64,000 nt of DNA from Symbiodinium natans (Eukaryota > Sar > Dinophyceae > Suessiales > Symbiodiniaceae). The stretch is from NCBI GenBank assembly GCA_905221605.1, contig CAJNDS010001336.1:681375-745374 (forward strand), given 5' to 3'. Below the pieces are notes generated by a model, which saw nothing but the letters and a program-made list of their open reading frames with translations, made no database searches and was not told the origin of the DNA. Positions 20,861 through 32,800 of this stretch are shown one piece after another. Numbering within the stretch: the stretch's first letter is position 1; each line of letters begins with the position of its first letter. Made by a program: the position numbers and the translations under genes.

Positions 20861-23800
20861 CTACGACCCAAGCATCACACAAACGGCGCATTCTCTACTT
20901 GAATGATGACTTGCATTCTTTCAACAACTCACATGAAGTCTTGAACTCACACGAAGACAATGAAGTCACAACGGCACACGCGCGTGATACTCCCGCCTGA
21001 AAGAACATGCCGATGATGGCCATCATCGCAAGTCTGCCGTTCGCCAGCTCCGCTGAGAGCTTTTTAGTCTTCTCAGCCGGGTCGCTGGAGGTCAAGACCT
21101 TGAAGCCAAAGTCGCCTGCTGCAGCCGCCGTGCCGGCCGACTGATCCTGGGAAACCTCGCAGAACGCCATGTAGGCAAGGATCTGACCCCAACCTGCGGC
21201 GGGAACTTTGGAGATCGCAGCAAGACCGTTTGGCACGTCCGCGAATTTCAAGCCGGCCGATGGGCTCAAGTATCCAGGGAACTTGCCAGTGATCCTCAGC
21301 ACTTCTACAGATGAAAAGTGCATAACGAGAAGCCAAGAAGCTGTGTAAAACACAAAATTTTGTTGATCGTAGCATCGCGAAATGAAGTAGCACACGGTAG
21401 CACTGAGAACTACAGCAACTACAGCAAACGAGAACCCCGCCGCGCGATGCCATGACGAATGTCAACAGCCCAAATCTTCGTCGCAAGCGATGCAAGCGAA
21501 AACAAAAAAAATTATGCCGGCGAAGACCCCAAACAGTAAGATTGTAGATCAAGGGAAAGCGGCATGAAACAATAACGCGACGCGTAGAACTCGGCAGGCC
21601 GAGTTTACAATCAGAAAAACTGGGCTCAGTTTGGAGGCGTGGGTTTCAGGCTTCTCTTTGGAGCTGCCAGGGGTCGGAACAACCCTTTCCCAATCCAAAC
21701 GAGGGATTGACATGGATGTCCAAGCGCTGCCCACATGCATTTTGCCAGGCCTGAAAAATGCATTTGGTCTTTCTTTCTACATTTGCAACGCCATGCTCTC
21801 TCTTTCTGTACTTTTTCAAAGGCGAAAACAGCTGAGTGCATTTAGGCACGCGCGAAAAACGCAGTTGCGCATTCGTCTCTTCTGTACGCAGCTTGTCTTT
21901 ACGACAAAGGATCAGCTCTTAACTCAATTCTATTGTGGTTGTGGAAGGAGCAAGCTACGCGAATGCACCTGAGCCTGATTCTGGGTCTGTTTCGGTACTC
22001 CTGCAAAATGCCGAACATTGTTCTAAACGCATTTTTCACCTGTTAAACCTTTTGCCTACGATTTTTTGGGTCGGAGTAGAAAAACCTGGTTTCTCTTGGC
22101 TTTCAAAGAATTTCTGGGAAATTCTAGAAATCTGGGTTATCTGGATTTTTGCCCGTAATTTAACCGTAATTTGCCTATAAAATCCCGTAATTTGCCCGTA
22201 ATTTGACGTAACCCAAAAGTAACCTGTTTTTTTTTAAATTTCCTGGTTTTTTTCGGCCACCCAAAAAACGGCAGGCAAAGGAAGCTACAAGCAATTCCTA
22301 TAGCTACTTTTATGCACAGAAAACACATCAGAAGAATCGAACACGTCATGAGCCAGCAGAAACCAAGACTAAGTATGATAGGAAACCAGTGCCAAATGCA
22401 TTTTTGGGGCGACGACAAATGCATTTGGAATGCCCTAGAAATGCATGTCGGGTAGATGTTGGTCGTAAAACACCAACCTACTTTTTTGTTTTGTTTTCGT
22501 TTTTTTCCATGCTGTAATGGAGCAAAGATAACCCATTAGACATGGATGACCAGACGCTGCCGGATGCATTTTGCCAGGCCTGAAAAACGCATGTGGTCTT
22601 GCTTTCCACATGTGCAACGCCGCGCGCTCTTTCTGCACTTTTTCAAAGAGAAAACAGCTGAATGCATTTGGGCACGGGCGAAAAATGCATTCGGACTTTG
22701 GTTTCTTCCGTACGGGGCCTCTGTCTTTGACACAAAAGTCAGTTCTCAAGTGTGTTTGTTATTGTGGTTTTGGAAGGAGCAAGCTGCGCGAATGCATTTT
22801 GCCTGCTTTGCAAAATGCATCTGGGCATGTTGCTTCTGATTTTGGGCCCCTTTTCGGGAATTTTGCAAAACGGTGATTGTGGTTCTAAACACGTTCAAAT
22901 CCTATATATATATAGTTCTTATGCGCAGAAAGACATCAAATTTCGAAGAAGTCATGAGCCGGCAGAACCCAAGATTGCAACATGATAGGAAACCAGTGCC
23001 AAATGCGTTTTTCGGGCGACGAAAAATGCATGTGGAATGCCCTCAGATGCATGTCGGGGAAATGTTGGTCGTAAAACACCAACCGACTTCTTTGTTTTGT
23101 GATGTTTTGTGTTTGCTTGTTTTCATGCTGTAATGGAACAAGACAACCCGATAGACATGGCTGTCCAAGCGCTGCCCGAATGCATTTTGCCAGGCCTAAA
23201 AAAAGCATTTGGTCTTGCTTTCCACATTTGCAACGCCGTGCTCTCTTTGTGCACTTTTTAGAAGGCGAAAACAGCTGAATGCATTAAAGCGCGGGCGAGA
23301 AATGCATTCAGACAGAGGCTTCTTCTGTACGCAGCCTCTGTCTTTACGACAAAAGATCAGCTTTTGACTCATGTCGATTGTGGGTTGTGGAAGGAGCAAG
23401 CTGCGCGAATGCATTTTGCCCACTTAAAAAATGCACCTGAGCATGTTCTTCCTGATTCTGGGTCTGTTTCGGTACTCCTGCAAGATGCCGAACATTGTTC
23501 TAAGCGCGTTTTCAACTCCTATAGCTACTTTTATGCACAGAAAACACATCAGAAGAATCGAACACGTCATGAGCCAGCAGAAACCAAGACTAAGTATGAT
23601 AGGAAACCAGTGCCAAATGCATTCTTCGGGCGACGAAAAATGCATTTGGAATGCCCTAGAAATGCATGTCGGGTAGATGTTGGTCGTAAAACACCAACCT
23701 ACCTTTCTTGTTTTGTTTTCGTTTTTTTTCCATGCTGTAATGGAGCAAAGATAACCCATTAGACATGGATGACCAGACGCTGCCGAATGCATTTTGCCAG

Positions 23801-26800
23801 GCCTGAAAAACGCATGTGGTCTTGCTTTCCACATGTGCAACGCCGCGCGCTCTTTCTGCACTTTTTCAAAGAGAAAACAGCTGAATGCATTTGGGCACGG
23901 GCGAAAAATGCATTCGGACTTTGGTTTCTTCCGTACGGGGCCTCTGTCTTTGACACAAAAGTCAGTTCTCAAGTGTGTTTGTTATTGTGGTTTTGGAAGG
24001 AGCAAGCTGCGCGAATGCATTTTGCCTGCTTTGCAAAATGCATCTGGGCATGTTGCTTCTGATTTTGGGCCCCTTTTCGGGAATTTTGCAAAACGGTGAT
24101 TGTGGTTCTAAACGCGTTCAAATCCTATATATATGTTCTTATGCGCAGAAAGACATCAAATTTCGAAGAAGTCATGAGCCGGCAGAACCCAAGATTGCAA
24201 CATGATAGGAAACCAGTGACAAATGCGTTTTCCGGGCGACGAAAAATGCATGTGGAATGCCCTCAGATGCATGTCGGGGAAATGTTGGTCGTAAAACACC
24301 AACCGACTTCTTTGTTTTGTGATGTTTTGTGTTTGCTTGTTTTCATGCTGTAATGGAACAAGACAACCCGATAGACATGGCTGTCCAAGCGCTGCCCGAA
24401 TGCATTTTGCCAGGCCTAAAAAAAGCATTTGGTCTTGCTTTCCACATTTGCAACGCCGTGCTCTCTTTGTGCACTTTTTAGAAGGCGAAAACAGCTGAAT
24501 GCATTAAAGCGCGGGCGAGAAATGCATTCAGACGGAGGCTTCTTCTGTACGCAGCCTCTGTCTTTACGACAAAAGATCAGCTTTTGACTCATGTCGATTG
24601 TGGGTTGTGGAAGGAGCAAGCTGCGCGAATGCATTTTGCCCACTTAAAAAATGCACCTGAGCATGTTCTTCCTGATTCTGGGTCCACCCTGCCTCCGCCC
24701 CTCTCAACCCCTGTCGCTCATGATCGGAGACCATGCCACGTCACACCCCATTCACTCATAATCAAAGACCATCGGAGACCACGGACCCAAGCGCGTGACA
24801 CCCCCGCAATCCCTGTCGCTCGCCACGGGACCCTCCAAAACGGGGCGGGGAGCTAAGGGGTGCTCACGAGAGCGCCGCGATGGGCTGAGCTTCGAATGCC
24901 CCACAAAACAACCAGCGCCAACACTAGGAATTTATCGCAAATAAAAGAGCGTAACCCCTCTGGGATAGGGCACTCCAGGGACTGCCTGGTTGCTCTGGTT
25001 GCTCTGCCATGGACTCTCTGAGGATACTCTTCAGGGACGCTCTGGGGATACTCTGAGGTTGGACTCCAGGGACTCTGGGGATACTTTGGGGTCGAATACG
25101 TGCGATGGGCCAGGAGATGACCGGGCGAGGAGAAGAGTTTAGTTTAATTCTATCCCCACACCGAGGGTGGGGGAAAATGAGACGGACCAACCAACCACAG
25201 CAGAACAGAAGGAAAATCAGTCTAAATTCTAAGCCGCAAGGCACAGTTGTATCATGAAAAGCCTCTAAACCCTAAACCTTGGAGTTTGCAGCCTACTGTA
25301 CCTTCCAACCTGATTTGTCCCTCATGTGGTTCCCATTCTAGTTATGATTTTGTTCTAATATTTTCATTTTGCTTCGTTTCTCATTGTTATTTGATTCTTC
25401 TTGTCAACCCTGGGATGCGCATGTCATGTTAATTTCGCTTTTCTCGTTTGTGCTTTTTTTGAGTTTTGTAGAGTTAACAGACGGTGAATCTTAAGGCTAA
25501 GGGTTTAGTGTTTTTGTTTTAAGGTGGGGAGTTTAGCGTACAGGCCTTTTCCTCTGCATCTCCGGGTGTGGGGGCATGAAGTTTCGTGGTAGGCAAAACT
25601 GAACAAGAACTGTAAAAAGTAGACAAAATGGTGTGCTTCTTACCTGAAACCATGCTCAATGACACTTTGTCGCTGTGAGAAGTGTCGCGGAGCATGGTTT
25701 CGCACCGAAAACGTGCAGAAAATTGGCTTTGTATGAGGTTTCGTGATTGGCAAAACTGAAAAAACACAAAACTAGACGAAATTGTGAGTGTTTTACAACT
25801 GAAACCATGCTCCCTGACAATGTTGGCTATTAGAAGCGTCGTGGAGCATGGTTTCGCACCGCAAAACGTGCAGAAAATTTAACTCCGTATGTGGTTTCGT
25901 GGTAGGCAAAACCCAAGTAGAGCTGGAAAACTAAACGAAGATGGTGTGAATCACACTTGAAACCATGCTCCCTGACACTTTTGGCTGTTAGAAGTGTCGC
26001 AGAGCATGGTTTCGAAGCGAAACTGCGCAGAAATGTTGACTCCGTATAAGGTTTCGTGGTAGGCAAAACTGAAGTAGAGCTGTAAAACTAGACGAAAACG
26101 GTGCGTTTCACAGTTGAAACCATGCTCCCTGACACTTTTGGCTGTCAGAAGTGTCGCGGAGCATGGTTTCGAAGCGAAAACTCGCAGAAAAGTTGAATCC
26201 GAGTTTCGTGACAGGCAAAACTGAAACAAAACTGTAGAACTAGCTTTGGCTGTCAGGTCAGTAGTGCCGCAGAGCATGGTTTTGAAGCGAAAACTCACAG
26301 AAAAAATGAGAGGGCTTCGGGCGTTTTTATAGGGCTTTAGGGCTTTATAGCGTTGAGGTCGTTTTGGTTTAAGGATTTAGGAATTTGTTTTTAAGGTTGG
26401 GGGTGCTTAGCATTTAGGGCCTTGAGGCTTTGCGTAGGTTTCCACTAAATACGGAGTATTTAGGACAGTTGTGGACAGGCTCGAAAACCAGGCTTCCACT
26501 TTCCCGGTGGCCCTAAATGTGAACCCTGAACCCTACACGCAAAGCCCGAAACTCTATATTCCTAAACCGCACTCAATACGGAGTATTTAGTGGGAGCCCA
26601 AAACAAGGTTTCCTCTAAAACCGGTGTATTTAGTCGGGTTTCCGCTAAATACGGCGTATTTGGTGGAGCCCAACACAAGGTTTCCGCTAAATATAATATA
26701 CCCCGTATTTAGTGGGCAAAAACAAGATTTCCGCTAAGTACGGCGTATTTAGTGGAACCAGGTTTCTTCTAAATACGGCGTTTTTAGTGGAGCCACTAAT

Positions 26801-29800
26801 ACGTCTGTTTTGGGTTACCAGGACTTATAGGACGTACTAACCTATGTACAAGTAGGGTCTAAGTCCTGCCAAAGCTACCTAAGAGTGACCTAAGTCTGTG
26901 GAAGTTGGGAAGAGGTTAAGAAATGTTACATAAGTTGCTAAGTTAAGTTAACTTTTTGTAAGTTGTTCCTAACTTATCTAACTTTTCCTAACATTTTGGT
27001 GTTTTTTGTTTTCATATATGTTTGAGGATATAGCATAGAAGCTTCGTTTCCTTCGTTTGGCATCGATCTCAATATGTCTGTCAGATATGGCATAGAAGCT
27101 TCGTTTCTTTCGTTTGGCATCGATCGCAATATGCCTGATATGGCATAGATGCTTCGTTTCTTTCGTTTGGCATCGTTCGCCGAAGCTTTGGCGATTCAGT
27201 TTACTTCGTTCGTCTGAGGAATAGTGGTTTCTAGGGTTTTGGGTTTGGGATTTAGGGCTGCTGTTCAGGATTTAGGGTTGGGGGTTGATGGAGAGTTGAG
27301 GGTACAGGGTTTACGGTTACGAATTCAGGGTTCAGGATTAAGGGTTTAGGGTTGACTGGAATGAGGCTCACAGCCCCAACTTAGCCCTCAACCCTAAGCC
27401 TCAACCCACAACCCCATCAAGAGGAGAACCCTATTAACCCCATCAACCCCGAACCCAGAGAAGCCTCAACCCCCAACCCTATGAAACACACAATTTTTTC
27501 CAGATATACATTTTTTGTTCAGCTTTGCATGTCATGAAACCTCATGCAGAGCTAAATGTTCCGCACGTTTTCGCCTCGAAACTCATACAGAGCCAAATTT
27601 TCTGCACAGTTTCGCTTCGAAACCATGCTCCGTGACACTTCTGACAGCCAAAAGTGTCAGGGAGCATGGTTTCAAGTGTGATTCACACCATCTTCGTTTA
27701 GTTTTCCAGCTCTACTTGGGTTTTGCCTACCACGAAACCACATACGGAGTCAGATTTTCTGCACGTTTTCGCTTCGAAACCACGCTCCGTGACACTTCTC
27801 ACAGACAAAAGTGTCATTGAGCATGGTTTCAGGGATGAAACATACATTTTTAATTTTAAAGTTCTGGTTCAGTTTTGCAATCACAAACCTCATACGGAGT
27901 CAACTTTTCTGCGATGCTCTGCAACACTTCTGACAGCCACCAACAGTGTCGTTGAGCATTGTTTCAGGTATGAAAAACACAATTTTGTCTAGATATACAG
28001 TTTTGGTTCAGTTTTGCATGTCACGAAGCCTCATACAGAGCTAAATGTTCTGCACGTTTTCGCTTCGAAGCAATGCTCCGCGACACTTTTGACCAACTGT
28101 CATTGAGCATGGTTTCAGGTAAGAAGCACACCATGTTTGCCTACTTGTACAGTTCTGGTTCAGTTTTGCATGTCACGAAACCTCATACAGAGCCAAATTT
28201 TCTGCACAGCTTCACTTCGAAACCATGCTCCGCGACATTTCTGACAGCCAAAAGTGTCAGGTGTGCCGGAGACCGTTTGGTCTAGTTTTACAGTTTTGGT
28301 TCAGTTTTGCCTAATACGACATTATGCCATTTGTAGGGAAAGGCTTTGTTTCGAGCCCGTCCAACAACTGCCGTACATATGCCATGTCTAGTGGAAGCCT
28401 TGGTTATGAAGCCGTCTGGAAGTGGCTCTAAATAGAGGTCGTATTTGATATGTATAGGGAAGCGTTAGCATGGTTTTCTGACTCCGTACCATCCAGAACT
28501 GTCCATAAAGACACAGTATTTAGGAAGCTTGGTTGTCGGACCCGTCCACAGCCTGCCTTATCAACCCTTTGCGTGTGTACGAAACCCGAAGCTTGTCTTA
28601 TCCAAAGTCCCTCGAGGGCTTTTCAATGTTTTAAAGTATCAGATTCATGGACGACAAGGAAGATGAACATGAAAAAGGGCTCGGCTTTGGAGAGAGTTTT
28701 ACGCAGGCGACAGAGAGCCTAGCTGAGCACCCCTTAGGGGAGCACCCCTTCTAGAATGCTCCGGGCCGCCGCCCGGCCTGTAGCTCACCACGGACCCGAA
28801 GCGCGTGACACCCGCCCGGCCCCATTGCGCTCATGATCGGAGATGTTGGGAGACCACGAACCAAGCGCGTGACACCCTCTCAACCCCTGTCGCTCATGAT
28901 CGGACGATGTGACAGACCACGAAACCAGACCGCGTGACACCCGCCCAGCATGCTCAGAGACCATGGGAGACCACGGACAAGCGCGCGACACCCTCCCAGA
29001 TGACTTATGGGAGACCATCAAGCGCGTGACACCCTCGAACCCCTGCCACTCACCACGGACCCGAACAGCGTGACACCCGTCCGGCCCCATTGCGCTCATG
29101 ATAGGAGACCATGCGAAGCGCGTGACACCCTCTCAACCCCTGTCGCTCATGATCGGAGATCATGGGAGACCACGCAGCCGGATCGCGCGACACCCGCCCA
29201 GCCCCAAGATCGGAGGAGACCACGAACCCAGCGCGTGACACCCTCCCAAGCTTGTTGCTCATCGGAGTCCATGGGAAACCACGGACCCGAACCGCGTGAC
29301 ACCCGCCCAGCCCCGTTGCGCTCATGATCGGAGACCACGGAAATCTACGAACCCAAGCGCGCGACACCCTCCCAACCCCTGCTGTCGCGAAGATCACGGA
29401 GCCGGACCGCGTGACGCCCGCCCAGCCCCATGATCGGAGACCATGGGAGACCACGAGCCCGAACCGCGTGACACCCGCCGAGATTGCGCTCGCGCTGGGA
29501 GACCATGGGAGTGCATGGACCCAAGCGTGTAACGCCCTAGAGACGATGGAGAGCACGGACTCGAACCGCGTGACACCCGCCCAGCCCCATTGTGCTCATG
29601 ACCGGAGACCATTGGAGACCAAGGACCCAACGGATCCGAATCGCGCGACACCCGCCCAGCCCCACTGCGCTCATGACCGGAGACCATGGAAGACCAGGGA
29701 CTCAACCGTGACACCTTCCCAACCCTTGTCGCTCATGATTGGAGACCCCGAACCGCATGACACCCGCCCGGCCCCAGTGCGCTCATAACCCTTATGATCG

Positions 29801-32800
29801 GAGACCATGCGAGACCGCGGACCCGAGCCGCGTGACACCCACCCAGCCCACTGCACTCATGATCGGAGACCAGACCCGCGTGACACCCTCCCAACCTCGG
29901 TCGCTCATGATCGGAGACCGTGGAGATCACGGACCCGGACCATTTCGCTCATGAGCGGAGACCATGGGAGACCACGGACCCAAGCGCGTGACACCCTCCC
30001 AACCCCTGCCGCTTCGGAGACCATGGAAACCACGGACCGCGTGACACCCAGGCCCCGAAGCGCGTGACACAAGCCCGCCAGTTGGCCCCCATTGTGCTCA
30101 TGATCGGAGACCATGGGAGAGTGACACCCGCCCGGCCCCAATGGCCCCAATTGTGCTCATGATCGGAAACCATGGGAGACCACAGGCCCCGAAGCGCGTG
30201 ACACCCACCCGGCCCCAATCGAGCCCCAATTGTGCTCATGATCGGAGACCATGGGAGACCGCAGGCCCGAAGCGCGTGACACCCATCTGGCCAAGCGCGT
30301 GACACTTTTTTTTCTGAGGAGAGGACCCCAAACGGTTCCTGTTTGGGGAACAAACACATTCAAACGCATTGCAAGCGTTCTACCCTCTCTTCTGCCCTTC
30401 CCTGTCGTAACCCTTCCGGCAAGTTGCTCCGGAGTAATGTAGCCCATCGCTGCCAGCATGGCCTTGAATTTGCTTGAGTCTACCCAACGAAACAAGAAAC
30501 AAAAAAGCTTAAGATGAGCTCTGTGTCGTAGAGGTGCTCTACATGCGTTCCAGGCTAACCTCGAACATCCGAGTTGCAATGCGGCCATGCTTGATCTCGG
30601 TCTGGCGGCGGCGCTTGAAGTCCTCCACGCTGCCGTCGGCGGTGAAGCCAGCCGGGTCCCAAAATCCGACGGGATCCTGAACACCAAGCTCGTTCTCGAA
30701 CGCTCGGAGCGGAGAGGCGGTGTAGTTGGCCCAGTCACCCCAGGCGCTTCCGGTCAGGCCGTCCTATGACCCAAACATCACAACACAAAAGCTGCTTTCT
30801 GTATTAAAGGTTAACACTTGCATTCCTCCTTCAACTCACATGAAGTCAATGAAGTCATCACAACATTGATTAACGGCACATGCATGTGATAATCCCGCCT
30901 GAAAGAACATGCCGATGATGGCCATCATCGCAAGTCTGCCGTTCGCCAGCTCCGCTGAGAGCTTCTTAGTCTTCTCAGCCGGGTCGCTGGAGGTCAAGAC
31001 CTTGAAGCCAAAGTCGCCTGCTGCAGCCGCCGTGCCGGCCGACTGATCCTGGGAAACCTCGCAGAACGCCATGTAGGCAAGGATCTGACCCCAACCTGCG
31101 GCGGGAACTTTGGAGATCGCAGCAAGACCGTTTGGCACGTCCGCGAATTTCAAACCGGCCGATGGGCTCAAGTATCCAGGGAACTTGCCAGTGATCCTCA
31201 GCACTTCGACAGATGAAAAGTGCATGATGAGAAGCCAAGAAGCTGTGTAAAACACATTTGTTGAGCGTAGCAACACGAAATGAAGGCAGCACACGGTAGC
31301 ACTGAGAGTTACAACTACAGCAGCAAACGAGAACCCCGCCGCACGATGCCATGACGAATGTAAACAGCCCAAATCTTCGTCGCAAGCGATGCAAGCGAAA
31401 ACAACAAAAAGCAAGCGCATTTAAAACGCATGGCAAGCGTTTTGCCCTCTCTTCTGCCCTTCCCTGTCGTAACCCTTCCGGCAAGTTGCTCCGGAGTAAT
31501 GTAGCCCATCGCTGCCAGCATGGCCTTGAATTTGCTTGAGTCTACCCAACGAAACAAGAAACAAAAAAGCTTAAGATGAGCTCTGTGTCGTAGAGGTGCT
31601 CTACATGCGTTCCAGGCCAACCTCGAACATCCGAGTTGCAATGCGGCCATGCTTGATCTCGGTCTGGCGGCGGCGCTTGAAGTCCTCCACGCTGCCGTCG
31701 GCGGTGAAGCCAGCCGGGTCCCAAAATCCGACGGGATCCTGAACACCAAGCTCGTTCTCGAACGCTCGGAGCGGAGAGGCGGTGTAGTTGGCCCAGTCAC
31801 CCCAGGCGCTTCCGGTCAGGCCGTCCTATGACCCAAACATCACAACACAAAGCTGCTTCTGTATTAAAGGTTAACACTTGCATTCTTCCTTCAACTCACA
31901 TGAAGTCAATGAAGTCATCACAACGTTAGCGGCACACGCATGTGATAATCCCGCCTGAAAGAACATGCCGATGATGGCCATCATCGCAAGTCTGCCGTTC
32001 GCCAGCTCCGCTGAGAGCTTCTTAGTCTTCTCAGCCGGGTCGCTGGAGGTCAAGACCTTGAAGCCAAAGTCGCCTGCTGCAGCCGCCGTGCCGGCCGACT
32101 GATCCTGGGAAACCTCGCAGAACGCCATGTAGGCAAGGATCTGACCCCAACCTGCGGCGGGAACTTTGGAGATCGCAGCAAGACCGTTTGGCACGTCCGC
32201 GAATTTCAAACCGGCCGATGGGCTCAAGTATCCAGGGAACTTGCCAGTGATCCTCAGCACTTCGACAGATGAAAAGTGCATAATGAGAAGCCGTGCAAGA
32301 AGCTGTGTAAAACACATTTGTTGATCGTAGCATCGCGAAATGAAGGTAGCACACGGTAGCACTGAGAATTACAACTACAGCAAGCGAGAACCCCACCGGG
32401 CGATGCCATGGCGAATGTCAACAGCCCAAATCTTCGTCGCAAGCGATGCAAGCGAAAACAACAAAAACAAGCCCATTAAAGCGCATCGCAATCGTTTTAC
32501 CCTCTCTTCTGCCCTTTCCTGTCGTAACCTTCCGGCAAGTTGCTCCGGAGTAATGTAGCCCATCGCTGCCAGCATGGCCTTGAATTTGCTTGAGTCTACC
32601 CAACGAAACAAGAAACAAAAAAGCTTAAGATGAGCTCTGTGTCGTAGAGGTGCTCTACATGCGTTCCAGGCTAACCTCGAACATCCGAGTTGCAATGCGG
32701 CCATGCTTGATCTCGGTCTGGCGGCGGCGCTTGAAGTCCTCCACGCTGCCGTCGGCGGTGAAGCCAGCCGGGTCCCAAAATCCGACGGGATCCTGAACAC

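Larger units (their letters stand above)
21537..30338. mobile_element. 8.8-kb mosaic insertion inside an intron of LHC gene A
   Basis: The normal ~0.3-kb intron between the 35-nt and 298-nt exons is split here. Its 3' half lies at 21295 to about 21505 and its 5' half at about 30350-30427. Everything between is foreign: satellite, minisatellite and foldback-like element. CCCCAAACAG at 21527-21536 is mirrored by CTGTTTGGGG at 30339-30348, which may be short terminal inverted repeats or part of the break. No transposase frame was recognised. The open frames here are short and follow the repeats. Confidence 0.6.

Noticed and set aside
22435-24643. Several 70-180-codon frames in the 610-bp satellite
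   Set aside because: They recur with the satellite period on both strands, have no domain and contain the ATGCAT hairpins. They are repeat-driven.
28775-30305. Possible CRISPR-like array
   Set aside because: Unit lengths vary, there are no unique spacers between constant repeats, and the context is eukaryotic. It is a minisatellite.
30587-30769. 60-codon plus-strand frame repeated in every unit (MLDLGLAAALEVL)
   Set aside because: Exact antisense of the 186-nt LHC exon; repeated only because the exon is repeated.
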